DNA of 64,000 bases, from positions 1,550,001 to 1,614,000 of the forward strand of contig NZ_CP115175.1 in NCBI RefSeq assembly GCF_027912415.1, written 5' to 3'. Both the position numbers and the translations under genes were made by a program. The stretch is from Homoserinibacter sp. YIM 151385 (GTDB lineage: Bacteria; Actinomycetota; Actinomycetes; Actinomycetales; Microbacteriaceae). Positions 1 to 7,974 of this stretch are shown here, in pieces (positions within the stretch are counted from its first letter, which is position 1; each line of letters starts with the position of its first letter). A model generated the notes under the pieces. That model was not told the DNA's origin, did no database searches, and saw nothing but the letters and a program-made list of their open reading frames with translations.

Positions 1-1276
1 TCCAGCCGGCCTCGCGCCAGACGGCGGGGTCGAGGCAGTTGCGGCCGTCGACGACGGCTCGCTGCGCGACCGCTGAGCCGACCGTCTCGGGGTCGAGGGC
101 GCGGAAGGCCTTCCACTCCGTGAGGACGAGCACCGCCTCGGCACCCTCGAGCGCCTCCTCGGCGCTCGCCGCGTAGCCGAGCTCGGGGTGGATGCGGCGC
201 GCCGTCTCGATCGCCTCCGGGTCGAAGGCGCGCACCTCGACGCCGAGCGCACGGAGGCGGGCCGCGACATCGAGGGCGGGCGAGTCGCGGACGTCGTCCG
301 AGTCGGGCTTGAAGGCGAGGCCGAGCACGGCGACGCGGCGCCCCGCGGCATCCCCGCCGAGCGCCTCGACGGCGAGCTCGACGACGCGATCGCGGCGGCG
401 CAGGTTGATCGCGTCGACCTCCTTGAGGAAGCCGACCGAGTGCCCGACGCCGAGCTCCTCGGCGCGGGCCATGAAGGCGCGGATGTCCTTCGGGAGGCAG
501 CCGCCGCCGAAGCCGATGCCGGAGTTGAGGAAGCGGCGGCCGATGCGCGCGTCGTGCCCGATCGCGTCCGCGAGGACGGTGACGTCGGCACCGGTGGCCT
601 CCGCGACCTCCGCCATCGCGTTGATGAAGGAGATCTTCGTCGCGAGGAAGGCGTTCGCGCTCACCTTGACGAGCTCGGCGGTCGCGAAGTCGGCGACGAG
701 CCGCGGGGTCTCGTCGGCGAGGGCGCTCGCGTAGATCGCGTCGAGCTGGGCGGCCGCGCGCTCGTCGCCGTCGGCGACGCCGTACACGAGGCGGTCGGGG
801 TGGAGGGTGTCCTGGACGGCGAAGCCCTCGCGCAGGAACTCGGGGTTCCAGGCGAGCGTCGCGCCCGTCGCGGCGACCTTCTCCGCGAGGCGGGCGGCCG
901 TGCCGACGGGGACGGTCGACTTGCCGACCACGAGGGCGCCCGCGCCCAGGTGCGGGAGGAGGGCGTCGATCGCGGCGTCGACGAAGCGGAGGTCGGCGGC
1001 CTCGCTGCCCGCCTGCTGCGGGGTCCCGACGGCGACGAAGTGCACCTCGGCGCCGGCGGCCTCCGCCATGTCCGTGCTGAAGCGGAGGCGTCCGGAATCG
1101 CGGCCGGAGGCGAGCAGCTCGGGGAGCCCCGGCTCGAAGAAGGGGGCCGAGCCGGCGGCGAGGGTGGCGACCTTGCCGGGGTCCACATCGATGCCGATGA
1201 CGTCGTGCCCGAGTTCGGCCATGCAGGCCGCGTGGACCGCGCCGAGATAGCCGCATCCGATGACCGAGATCTTCAC
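1..1276 (-). CDS. ugd: UDP-glucose 6-dehydrogenase (C-terminus beyond window)
   Basis: Oxidises UDP-glucose to UDP-glucuronate with NAD+, feeding surface polysaccharide synthesis. The N-terminal Rossmann motif GCGYLG is at residues 7-12 and the family signature GFGGGCLPKD carries the catalytic Cys at about residue 260. The C-terminal UDP-binding part (SDDVRDSPALDVA) follows, and the frame is still open at base 1, so only the last residues are missing. The GTG start at 1276 is chosen because MKISVIG is the usual family N-terminus and a -10-like TAACGT lies 7 nt upstream (1284-1289), implying a leaderless mRNA. The neighbouring glycosyltransferases fit an envelope glycan role. Confidence 0.93.
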   Translation of the reverse strand, partial: MKISVIGCGYLGAVHAACMAELGHDVIGIDVDPGKVATLAAGSAPFFEPGLPELLASGRDSGRLRFSTDMAEAAGAEVHFVAVGTPQQAGSEAADLRFVDAAIDALLPHLGAGALVVGKSTVPVGTAARLAEKVAATGATLAWNPEFLREGFAVQDTLHPDRLVYGVADGDERAAAQLDAIYASALADETPRLVADFATAELVKVSANAFLATKISFINAMAEVAEATGADVTVLADAIGHDARIGRRFLNSGIGFGGGCLPKDIRAFMARAEELGVGHSVGFLKEVDAINLRRRDRVVELAVEALGGDAAGRRVAVLGLAFKPDSDDVRDSPALDVAARLRALGVEVRAFDPEAIETARRIHPELGYAASAEEALEGAEAVLVLTEWKAFRALDPETVGSAVAQRAVVDGRNCLDPAVWREAGW

Positions 1277-1307
1277 CCGGAGAACGTTACACGCTCGTGA
1301 CGGCGCG

Positions 1308-1850
1308 TCACCGGGGCCCGAGATCGCCCGTCGCACGGCGCGCCTGCTCCTGCTGGCGGCGGCCGGAGACGGTCGTCGAGGCGGCCTCCATCAGCTCCGA
1401 GAGGGAGGCCTGCACGAGGATCGCGCTCGGCACGTCTCGGAGGCGGATCGGCTGCTCGAGACCCGAGTTCACGAGCACGTCGCCGCTCCCGAACAGGCCC
1501 TGCAGGCCGCGTCGGCGCACCGTCACGTCGTAGCCGCGGCTGTGGAGCAGCTCCTGCCGGGTGCGGACCAGGATGCCGTGGCGTAGCACGACGCGGCGGC
1601 TCGTGATCGTCGCCGATGTCGAGAGCCAGCGCAGGAGCGGGCCGAGGACGCCGAGGACGACGAGCAGCGCAGCCGCCCCGAGCACCGCGATGCGCTGCCA
1701 GTCCTCCGCGAGCGCGCCGAGCGCCCAGCCCGCCCCGCCGAGGACGGCCACGAGCAGCACGCTCGGCCAGAACAGCGCGCGGCCGTGCGGGTGCAGCCTC
1801 GCGACGACGACCTCGCGCGGTCGGGGCGGCGCCGGATCGTCGAGACTCAT
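1308..1850 (-). CDS. PH-domain (bPH2-like) membrane protein
   Basis: A 180-residue protein with two membrane segments (about residues 24-42 and 51-69) followed by a cytoplasmic bacterial PH domain recognisable from ITSRRVVLRHGILVRTR. Its molecular function is unknown. It starts 4 nt after the birA stop, so it is probably cotranscribed with birA. The same birA/PH-protein neighbourhood occurs in mycobacteria (Rv3278c next to birA), where it is also uncharacterised. A longer in-frame reading upstream overlaps birA and was rejected. ATG 1850 gives MSLDDPAPPRPREVV. Confidence 0.85.
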   Translation of the reverse strand: MSLDDPAPPRPREVVVARLHPHGRALFWPSVLLVAVLGGAGWALGALAEDWQRIAVLGAAALLVVLGVLGPLLRWLSTSATITSRRVVLRHGILVRTRQELLHSRGYDVTVRRRGLQGLFGSGDVLVNSGLEQPIRLRDVPSAILVQASLSELMEAASTTVSGRRQQEQARRATGDLGPR

Positions 1851-1854
1851 GCGA

Positions 1855-2649
1855 TCACCGGTGCCGCAGGTGCACGACATCGCCCGCCGCGACATCCAGC
1901 GGGGTGCCGTCGTCGAGGACGACGTGGAGGCGGCCGGCGGCGTCCAGGTCGGTCGCGAGGCCCGTCGCGGGCTCCCGCCCGGGCAGCTCGACACGCACCC
2001 GGCGTCCGAGGGTGCCGCAGGCGGCTCTCGCCGAGGCGCGGAGGCCGGAGCGCTCGGCGTCGCCGTCATGGGCGGCGAGCGCCCGCACGAGCTCGTCCAG
2101 GCGGCCGAGGTAGTCGTCGAGGAGCGCCGCCGCGTCCACCCGTCCGCCCTCGATCGCGAGCGAGGTCGCCGTCTCGACGGGGAGCTGCGCCGCCGTCATG
2201 GCGGTGTTGACCCCCGAGCCGACGACGGCGCCCGAGCGGTCGACGAGGAGCTCGGCGAGGATCCCGCAGATCTTCCGCTCCCCCACGAGCACGTCGTTCG
2301 GCCACTTCAGCTGCACGGCGTCGCGTCGCGCGGCCGGGAGGGCGGCGCGCACCGCCGCGGTCATCGCGACGCCCGCCGCGATGGGCAGCCAGCCCGCCTG
2401 CTCCGGGGCGAGGCGCCCGGCCTCGAGCCGGATGAGGACGGAGGCCGCGAGGGAGGCGCCCGCGGGCGCGGTCCAGACGCGGTCGAGGCGGCCGCGGCCC
2501 GCGGTCTGCTCGAGCGTCGCGACCGCCGTGAGGTGCGGGAGGCCGGGATCGGCCGTGGCGAGGGCGGCGAGCGCCGAGTTCGTGGAGGGCGAGCGCGCCA
2601 GCCAGCGGACCGCGCCGGCGCCCGCCCCGGTGCCGTCGCTCGCGCTCAT
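1855..2649 (-). CDS. birA: Biotin--[acetyl-CoA-carboxylase] ligase
   Basis: Activates biotin to biotinyl-AMP and attaches it to the BCCP lysine of acyl-CoA carboxylase; the likely substrate is the alpha subunit encoded at 12000-13766. The 264 residues show the ligase motifs GRGR (51-54) and KWPNDV (115-120), then a short C-terminal domain. There is no N-terminal DNA-binding HTH, so this is a monofunctional (group I) ligase rather than an E. coli-type repressor. A -10 TATGCT (2656-2661) sits 6 nt before the ATG, predicting a leaderless transcript. The divergent gene begins 75 bp away. Confidence 0.95.
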   Translation of the reverse strand: MSASDGTGAGAGAVRWLARSPSTNSALAALATADPGLPHLTAVATLEQTAGRGRLDRVWTAPAGASLAASVLIRLEAGRLAPEQAGWLPIAAGVAMTAAVRAALPAARRDAVQLKWPNDVLVGERKICGILAELLVDRSGAVVGSGVNTAMTAAQLPVETATSLAIEGGRVDAAALLDDYLGRLDELVRALAAHDGDAERSGLRASARAACGTLGRRVRVELPGREPATGLATDLDAAGRLHVVLDDGTPLDVAAGDVVHLRHR

Positions 2650-2723
2650 GCGTCGAGCATAGGTGCGCCGGCGGTCGCCGCCCGGGCACGGCGCGGCACC
2701 CGGGATCGCCTAGAGTCGTGACG

Positions 2724-3449
2724 ATGTCCGCCCGCCCGCTCGTCGTGATGCCGACCTTCGACGAGGCCGACAACCTCGAGCGCACCGCCGCGCTCGTCCT
2801 CGCGGCGGACCCCCGCGTCGACCTCCTCGTCGTCGACGACGACAGCCCCGACGGCACGGGCGCGATCGCCGACCGGCTCGCCGCCGCCGAGCCCCGCATC
2901 CGCGTCCTCCACCGACGTCGCCGCGACGGGCTCGGGCGCGCCTACCTGGAGGGCTTCCGGCTCGCGATCGAGCATGGCGCGACGGTCGTCATCGAGATGG
3001 ACGCCGACGGCTCGCATCCCGCCGACCGCCTCCCCGCCCTCCTCGACGCGCTCGACGCCGGCGCCGATCTCGCGATCGGCTCGCGCTGGGTCCCCGGCGG
3101 GCGGGTCGTCGACTGGCCGTGGCTGCGCCGTGCGCTCAGCCGCGGCGGCAACGCCTACGCGCGCATCGCGCTCGGGATCCCGGTGCGGGATGCGACGGCC
3201 GGCTTCCGCGCCTACCGCGCGGAGCGCCTCGCCGGCCTCGATCTCGACGGCGTGCACTCGCGCGGCTACTGCTTCCAGATCGACATGACGCTCCGCGCCC
3301 ACGACGCGGGCCTCCGCATCGCCGAGGTGCCGATCGCCTTCACGGAGCGCGTCGCCGGCCGCTCCAAGATGAGCGGCGCGATCATCGCCGAGGCGATGCT
3401 GCGCGTGACCGTCTGGGCGCTGCGCCGCCGCCTCCGCCGCCCGCGCTGA
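2724..3449 (+). CDS. Polyprenol-phosphate mannosyltransferase-like GT2 enzyme
   Basis: Family 2 glycosyltransferase of the dolichol-phosphate-mannose synthase type, expected to move a sugar from GDP-mannose (or a similar donor) to polyprenyl phosphate at the inner membrane face. It shows MPTFDEADN near the start, the nucleotide-binding DDDSPDG, the catalytic DADGSHP and GSRWVPGG. About 241 residues make the catalytic domain only, with no membrane tail or Lnt fusion as in mycobacterial Ppm1. ATG 2724 is preferred over the in-frame GTG 2718 because TAGAGT (2711-2716) lies 7 nt upstream of the ATG. Mannose-1-P guanylyltransferase at 31325-32446 could supply the donor. Confidence 0.85.
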   Translation: MSARPLVVMPTFDEADNLERTAALVLAADPRVDLLVVDDDSPDGTGAIADRLAAAEPRIRVLHRRRRDGLGRAYLEGFRLAIEHGATVVIEMDADGSHPADRLPALLDALDAGADLAIGSRWVPGGRVVDWPWLRRALSRGGNAYARIALGIPVRDATAGFRAYRAERLAGLDLDGVHSRGYCFQIDMTLRAHDAGLRIAEVPIAFTERVAGRSKMSGAIIAEAMLRVTVWALRRRLRRPR

Positions 3450-3478
3450 CCCGCCCCCGCGCCCCGCGCGCGGGCCGG

Positions 3479-4390
3479 TCAGGCGCGCAGCGCCTCGAGC
3501 GGCGTCGGCCGCAGGCGCGAGCCCGAGCCCTCGAGCACGAGCGCGAGGCTCGAGAGCGCGCTCGTCGGCAGCGCGTGCACCTCGAGCGGCTCGCGCGCGC
3601 CCGCGAGCGCGAGCTCGACCGGCAGCTCCGAGGCGAGCCGGATGACGCCGGGGATGCCGGCGACGGCCTCCCGCAGGGCGCGCGGCTCGCGGCGGTGCGG
3701 GAGGTACGCGAGCTCCCCCTCCGAGGCGAGCAGGCCGATCCAGCCGAGATACGCCTCCTGCGCGAGCCGCCCGTCGACGCTGAGCGCGCTGCCGAGCAGC
3801 ACGCGCGCGCCGGGGAGCTCGAGGATGGGCGCATCGCGCACCGAGCGCAGCCACGCGAAGCGGTGGCCCGTCACGCCCGCGCCGCGGCGCGCGAGCTCCG
3901 CGACCGGCGCCCGGTCGGCGTACATCGTGAACGCGTGCAGCCGACCGCGGGCCATGAGCCGCTCGAGCCGGGCGCCCGCGAGCGCGCCGAGGTCGCGCGC
4001 GAGCCGCGACTCCGGCACGCCCGGGCGCGCGTAGGGCGCCGCGCCCGTGATCGCCGCGGCGAGGTGCAGCGCCTGCGCGCCGTCGTCGAGCAGCACCAGT
4101 TCGCGGGGCCGCAGCACCGCCGAGGCCAGCCGGAACTGGCCCGAGAGCGCATCCCCGACCGCCCAGGTCCGGGCTCCTGCGAGCAGCGACCACGGGATCC
4201 CGAGGTACGGCACGCAGCTCGCGAACGGCGCGCCCTCCCGCTCGAGCCGGGACACGGTCGCCGCCATCTCCGGTCCGGTCACGCGGTAGGCGACGTCTGG
4301 CCGCGTCCCCGTCGCCGCCGCCCACTCGGCCGCCCCCAGGAGCTGGAGCGGGGACTCCGCCCAGACCGCGTGCGCCGACTCGCCGTGCAT
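3479..4390 (-). CDS. GT52 / polysialyltransferase-fold glycosyltransferase-like protein
   Basis: A 303-residue protein without membrane segments. Its N-terminus AVWAESPLQLLGA resembles the opening strand of GT52 and bacterial polysialyltransferase proteins. It has LDDG at residues 101-104, matching the D/E-D/E-G motif of bacterial sialyltransferase superfamilies. A later YLPHRREP stands where those families have the HP motif, and TSALSS near the C-terminus could be their Ser-rich motif. Transfer of a nonulosonic acid or similar sugar is inference; no CMP-sugar synthesis gene is visible here. The longer in-frame extension (to 4576) overlaps the divergent pccB. ATG 4390 has GATGCT (4397-4402) 6 nt upstream. 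Confidence 0.55.
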   Translation of the reverse strand: MHGESAHAVWAESPLQLLGAAEWAAATGTRPDVAYRVTGPEMAATVSRLEREGAPFASCVPYLGIPWSLLAGARTWAVGDALSGQFRLASAVLRPRELVLLDDGAQALHLAAAITGAAPYARPGVPESRLARDLGALAGARLERLMARGRLHAFTMYADRAPVAELARRGAGVTGHRFAWLRSVRDAPILELPGARVLLGSALSVDGRLAQEAYLGWIGLLASEGELAYLPHRREPRALREAVAGIPGVIRLASELPVELALAGAREPLEVHALPTSALSSLALVLEGSGSRLRPTPLEALRA

Positions 4391-4514
4391 CCGGCCAGCA
4401 TCCCCCGCCCCGGTGAACAGCCGGTGCCGCGTCGTCGAACACTGCAAGATCCCGGCGCGTTCCTCGTGGGGAGGCGACAGACGCGCGCCGGAGGGGGATC
4501 GGTAGTCTGGGCGG

Positions 4515-6113
4515 GTGACCGACGACGCAGCCACGCCCGACATGATGACGACCGCGGGGCGGATCGCCGACCTCAAGCACCGCTACCACGAGGCCGTGAC
4601 CGCCTCGGGCGAGGCCGCGATCCAGAAGCAGCACGCGAAGGGCAAGAAGACGGCCCGCGAGCGCATCGAGCAGCTCCTCGACCAGGGCAGCTTCGTCGAG
4701 CTCGACGAGTTCGTCCGCCACCGCACGCACGCCTTCGGCATGGACCGCAACCGGCCGTACGGGGATGCGGTCGTCACCGGCACCGGCACCATCCACGGCC
4801 GCCAGGTGGCCGTCTACGCGCAGGACTTCACGATCTTCGGCGGCTCGCTCGGCGAGGTCGCGGGCGAGAAGATCATCAAGGTCATGCAGCTGGCCCTCCG
4901 CACGGGCGTGCCCATCATCGGCATGCTCGACTCGGGCGGGGCGCGCATCCAGGAGGGCGTCGTCGCCCTCGGCAAGTACGGCGAGATCTTCAAGCTCAAC
5001 ACGGCCGCCTCGGGCGTCATCCCCCAGATCTCGATCATCATGGGGCCGGCGGCGGGCGGCGCCGTCTACTCGCCCGCGCTCACCGACTTCGTGATCATGG
5101 TCGACAAGACGAGCCAGATGTTCGTCACAGGCCCGGATGTCATCAAGACCGTCACCGGCGAGGACGTCGGCATGGAGGAGCTCGGCGGGGCGCTCACCCA
5201 CAGCACGCGCACGGGCGTCTCGCACTACATGGCGGACGACGAGGACGACGCGCTCGACTACGCTCGCGGGCTCGTCAGCTTCCTGCCGGACAACAACATG
5301 GCCGACCCGGTCGTGTACGAGAGCGAGGTCGAGCTCGAGACGACGGACGCCGACCGGCGCCTCAACACGATCATCCCGGACTCGCCCAACCAGCCCTACG
5401 ACGTGCACGAGATCATCGAGCACGTGGTCGACAACGGCGACTTCCTCGAGGTGCAGCCGCTCTTCGCGCCGAACATCGTCGTCGGCTTCGCCCGCGTCGA
5501 GGGCCGCAGCGTCGGCATCATCGCGAACCAGCCGAACCAGATGGCCGGCACCCTCAACATCGAGGCCGGCGAGAAGGCGGCGCGCTTCGTCCGCTTCTGC
5601 GACGCCTTCAACATCCCGATCATCACCCTCGTCGACGTGCCCGGCTACCTGCCCGGCACCGACCAGGAGTGGACGGGCGTCATCCGCCGCGGCGCGAAGC
5701 TGCTCTACGCCTACGCCGAGGCGACGGTGCCGCTCGTGACCGTCATCACCCGCAAGGCCTACGGCGGCGCCTACATCGTCATGGGCTCGAAGCAGCTCGG
5801 CGCCGACCTCAACTTCGCCTGGCCGACCGCCGAGATCGCCGTGATGGGCGGCCAGGGCGCCGTCAACATCCTCTACCGCGGCGAGATCAGGAAGGCGGAG
5901 GAGGCCGGCGAGGACGTCGCGGCCGTCCGGACCCGCCTCGCCAACGAGTACACCTACAACGTCGCCTCGCCGTTCCTCGCGGCGGAGCGCGGCGAGCTCG
6001 ACGGGGTCATCGAGCCGGCGGCGACGCGCGTCGCGATCATCAAGGCGCTGCGCGCGCTCCGCACGAAGCGGGCCGAGCTGCCCCCCAAGAAGCACGGGAA
6101 CATCCCGCTGTGA
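4515..6113 (+). CDS. pccB: Acyl-CoA (propionyl/acetyl-CoA) carboxylase carboxyltransferase beta subunit
   Basis: Transfers the carboxyl group from carboxybiotin to propionyl- or acetyl-CoA, giving methylmalonyl- or malonyl-CoA for fatty acid synthesis. The 532 residues span both crotonase-fold halves; ARIQEGV and [12 protein letters not shown] form the first oxyanion region and [12 protein letters not shown] with RKAYGGAY the second. Length and motifs match actinobacterial AccD5/PccB. The stop overlaps the accE start (GTGA). TAGTCT (4503-4508) lies 6 nt before GTG 4515, so the message is probably leaderless. The partner alpha subunit is at 12000-13766. Confidence 0.95.
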   Translation: MTDDAATPDMMTTAGRIADLKHRYHEAVTASGEAAIQKQHAKGKKTARERIEQLLDQGSFVELDEFVRHRTHAFGMDRNRPYGDAVVTGTGTIHGRQVAVYAQDFTIFGGSLGEVAGEKIIKVMQLALRTGVPIIGMLDSGGARIQEGVVALGKYGEIFKLNTAASGVIPQISIIMGPAAGGAVYSPALTDFVIMVDKTSQMFVTGPDVIKTVTGEDVGMEELGGALTHSTRTGVSHYMADDEDDALDYARGLVSFLPDNNMADPVVYESEVELETTDADRRLNTIIPDSPNQPYDVHEIIEHVVDNGDFLEVQPLFAPNIVVGFARVEGRSVGIIANQPNQMAGTLNIEAGEKAARFVRFCDAFNIPIITLVDVPGYLPGTDQEWTGVIRRGAKLLYAYAEATVPLVTVITRKAYGGAYIVMGSKQLGADLNFAWPTAEIAVMGGQGAVNILYRGEIRKAEEAGEDVAAVRTRLANEYTYNVASPFLAAERGELDGVIEPAATRVAIIKALRALRTKRAELPPKKHGNIPL

Positions 6114-6337
6114 GCGCGGAGGGCGAGGGCGCCGCGGCGCCCGACATCCGCATCGTCGCCGGGGCGCCGACGACCGAGGAGCTCGCGGCCCTCACGGCGG
6201 TGCTCGCGGTCGCGCTCGACGGGATCGCGAGCGAGTCGCGCCGGGAGCCCGTCCGCGGCCCGAGCCAGTGGGAGCTGAGCCGGCGTGCGCCGCGACGGCG
6301 TCCGGCGCCGGGAGCCTGGGGCCACCTGCGCGGGTGA
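6110..6337 (+). CDS. accE: Acyl-CoA carboxylase epsilon subunit
   Basis: Small actinobacteria-specific subunit that stabilises the alpha-beta acyl-CoA carboxylase complex. The 75 residues follow the family pattern: [19 protein letters not shown] near the N-terminus, then a Trp plus basic/Pro-rich tail ending in [11 protein letters not shown]. It begins with GTG 6110, overlapping the pccB stop by 3 nt, so translation is coupled. It is short enough to be missed by automated calling, but family pattern and position agree. Confidence 0.9.
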   Translation: MSAEGEGAAAPDIRIVAGAPTTEELAALTAVLAVALDGIASESRREPVRGPSQWELSRRAPRRRPAPGAWGHLRG

Positions 6338-6527
6338 TCACGGCGGGATCCTGCGGATCCCGTCGCCCGCACGACGGATTCCGTCGATCTCGACCCCGCA
6401 CCCCGGCGGATGTCGCGGAAACGGGCAGAATGTACCCCGTCATCCCGCGCTCGCGGATCCGAATCGGCTTGTTTTCGGGCCTCGCTGCCCGTTTGTGTTG
6501 CGAAATGTCCCCCAGGAGTCCCCCGAA

Positions 6528-6614
6528 ATGATGACTGTTCCGATTGGGGCAGACCGGGCATTCTTGATGCATCGCCGAGGTGCAACACCTCGGCACTGCT
6601 CATCGGCTGACTAG
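6528..6614 (+). CDS. Possible 28-residue leader-type ORF (doubtful)
   Basis: ATG 6528 is preceded by AGGAG (6514-6518) at 9 nt and reads MMTVPIGADRAFLM..., ending at a TAG that overlaps the TAGGGT promoter-like hexamer at 6612-6617. It lies in the comparatively AT-rich spacer after accE, and hairpin 6574-6594 is inside it. I do not recognise the peptide. It could be a leader peptide for the structured RNA downstream, or chance; the Shine-Dalgarno match is the only positive evidence. Confidence 0.2.
   Translation: MMTVPIGADRAFLMHRRGATPRHCSSAD
6574..6594. promoter_or_regulatory. Inverted repeat upstream of candidate small-RNA promoter
   Basis: Perfect 9-bp inverted repeat (GCCGAGGTG, 3-nt loop, complement) covering where the -35 of the TAGGGT promoter (6612-6617) would lie. 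It could be an operator or a hairpin in an upstream transcript; both are inference. Confidence 0.4.
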
Positions 6615-6623
6615 GGTAAGCAA

Positions 6624-6720
6624 GCCGATGATGTGGGGGCGAGTCAGGGCGATATTCGGGTTGTCGCCCTGACTCGAAACGTACGAAGGGCCGGACGGGA
6701 CGTCCGGCCCTTCGGTCGTT
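6624..6720 (+). ncRNA. Candidate small RNA: two hairpins, the second terminator-like
   Basis: A -10-like TAGGGT (6612-6617) predicts transcription from about 6624. The next ~95 nt hold a perfect 12-bp hairpin (6641-6652 with 6664-6675, 11-nt loop) and a 13-bp hairpin (6685-6697 with 6701-6713, 3-nt loop) followed by GGTCGTT. The stretch lies between convergent genes and is less GC-rich than its surroundings, as expected for an independent RNA. It resembles no RNA family I can name; the actinobacterial 6C RNA was considered and does not fit. Alternatively it is a two-part terminator for pccB-accE. Confidence 0.4.
6685..6713. terminator. Strong hairpin terminator between convergent genes
   Basis: 13-bp perfect stem with a GGA loop, followed on the + strand by GGTCGTTAA with only a weak T-tract. 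It is expected to stop transcripts from pccB-accE or the candidate small RNA. Confidence 0.6.
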
Positions 6721-6817
6721 AACCCACGCGCCCCTGTCGCTGCACCAGACCCCTCCCCGGCATCCCCTCGACCGATGCCGGACAGCGTCCCGCACCCACG
6801 TCGTCTGGGCGAGCGAA

Positions 6818-6912
6818 GCGACGCCCGTCCCCGCGGCGGCGCTGGCTCGGGCCTGGCGGGCGGCGCGACGCAGGAGCACCGCGGGATGCGGCGCCGCGGG
6901 GACGGGCGTCGC
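6818..6912 (-). repeat. Structured 3' repeat element, copy A
   Basis: A perfect 21-bp inverted repeat (6818-6838 with 6892-6912) encloses a 53-nt interior. Read on the minus strand, 6841-6889 is nearly identical to the interiors of copies B (19694-19799) and C (19988-20085), starting GCATCCCGCG and ending near CCAGGCCCG. A box TCTGCCGGGG (6929-6938, minus) lies between the gene stop and the stem. The stem edge is 27 nt past the stop of the gene at 6940-7974. No T-tract follows, so this is not a classical intrinsic terminator. Confidence 0.75.
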
Positions 6913-6939
6913 GCAGCGGGCGAACCCACCCCGGCAGAA

Positions 6940-7974
6940 CTAGAGGACCTGACGAGGGATCTCGAGCCACAGCTCGACCTCGTCCTCCCCCTCCTCCTGC
7001 CCGAGCATCGCCGCGCGCTCGTCGCCGCTGCGCAGCCCGACCACGGTGACCGCGACATCGGAGCCCTCCGGCACGGTCCGCGCGATGAGCTTGTCGGCCC
7101 GGCTGGTGCGCAGCGCCTCGGCGAGCTGCTCGAGCACGCGCGCCAGCTCGACCTCCTCCAGGTCGTCGATGCCGCCCTCGTCGAGGAGGGTGACGATGGT
7201 GCCGCGCCGCCGCGCGAGCATCACCTGGCGCCGCACCCCGTCATCGAGGAGCTTGCGGCCGCGGATCTCGTCGCGGATCGCCCCCTCGAGGTGGAGGCAT
7301 TCGGCGCGCTCCGCCGCGGTGAGCTCGCCGGCGGACTGGCGGATGCGCTGCAGCATCGGCAGCGCCATGATGCTCGTCTGGCCGAGGCGGAACTGCCGCT
7401 CGTTGAGGTGCGCCTCCTGCGCGGCCTGCCATTCGGTGGCCTCCCGCTCGGCGACGGCGAAGCGGCGCGAGTCGCGGAGCGCCTTCGAGAGCGCGTTCGT
7501 GATGATGTGCGAGACGCCGACCCAGGATGCCGAGCCGATGACGCCGAGCGGGCCCAGCGCGGCGGGTCCGCCCCAGAGGATCGTCTGGACGCCGAGGAAC
7601 GCGATCCCGGTCCAGGCGAAGCCGGCGCGGCCGCGCGTGGCGACGATCGTGAGGAGGGTGCCGACCGCGGCGACGTACCAGGTGGCGTAGCCGTTGCCGC
7701 CGAAGCGCTGCGGGTCGAGCACGGAGGAGACGAGGAGCGGGAGCGCGAGCGTGGCGGCGACGGCGAAGCCGGCCATCCAGACGGGCATCCGGCTGCCGCC
7801 GACGGGGAGGAGCGCGACGACGGTCGCCGCCGCGTAGAGGACGATCGCGGCGATGACCGGCCCGGGCCGGTCGGCGTAGCCGAACTGCAGCGAGTACACG
7901 GCAAGCACGATGTGGTAGCTCGAGAACAGGGCCGCGAGGCCGACGACGATGTACCGCGGGACGCCGATCCTCAT
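6940..7974 (-). CDS. Histidine-kinase-like membrane protein lacking kinase motifs
   Basis: A 344-residue protein with about five to six membrane segments (roughly residues 5-165). A helical region around NERQFRLGQTSIMALP and a segment LEGAIRDEIRGRKLLDDG...ARRRGTIVTLLD resemble the linker and early ATPase region of NarL-type sensor kinases. No phospho-accepting HD/HE box and no N- or G-box is visible, so it should not phosphorylate. It overlaps the upstream kinase gene by 4 bp (ATGA) and is third in an operon after the response regulator and kinase. A role as co-sensor or inhibitory partner is inference. Confidence 0.7.
   Translation of the reverse strand: MRIGVPRYIVVGLAALFSSYHIVLAVYSLQFGYADRPGPVIAAIVLYAAATVVALLPVGGSRMPVWMAGFAVAATLALPLLVSSVLDPQRFGGNGYATWYVAAVGTLLTIVATRGRAGFAWTGIAFLGVQTILWGGPAALGPLGVIGSASWVGVSHIITNALSKALRDSRRFAVAEREATEWQAAQEAHLNERQFRLGQTSIMALPMLQRIRQSAGELTAAERAECLHLEGAIRDEIRGRKLLDDGVRRQVMLARRRGTIVTLLDEGGIDDLEEVELARVLEQLAEALRTSRADKLIARTVPEGSDVAVTVVGLRSGDERAAMLGQEEGEDEVELWLEIPRQVL

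Larger units (their letters stand above)
6338..6939. other. 602-bp intergenic region between accE and the kinase-partner gene
   Basis: No convincing protein gene except the doubtful 28-residue ORF. It holds the inverted repeat at 6574-6594, the candidate small RNA (6624-6720), the CCGGCAT/ATGCCGG inverted repeat (6757-6781) and repeat copy A. Composition is visibly less GC-rich between about 6440 and 6620 than the flanking genes. Confidence 0.6.

Noticed and set aside
2646-6337. Very long open frames of more than 1,000 codons on both strands antisense or out of frame to known genes
   Set aside because: High GC removes stop codons; these readings are Arg/Ala/Pro-rich shadows of pccB, birA, the GT2 and GT52-like genes.
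6500-6530. Possible 6C RNA because of two CCCCC runs
   Set aside because: The runs are not in the loops of two adjacent stem-loops, which defines that family.
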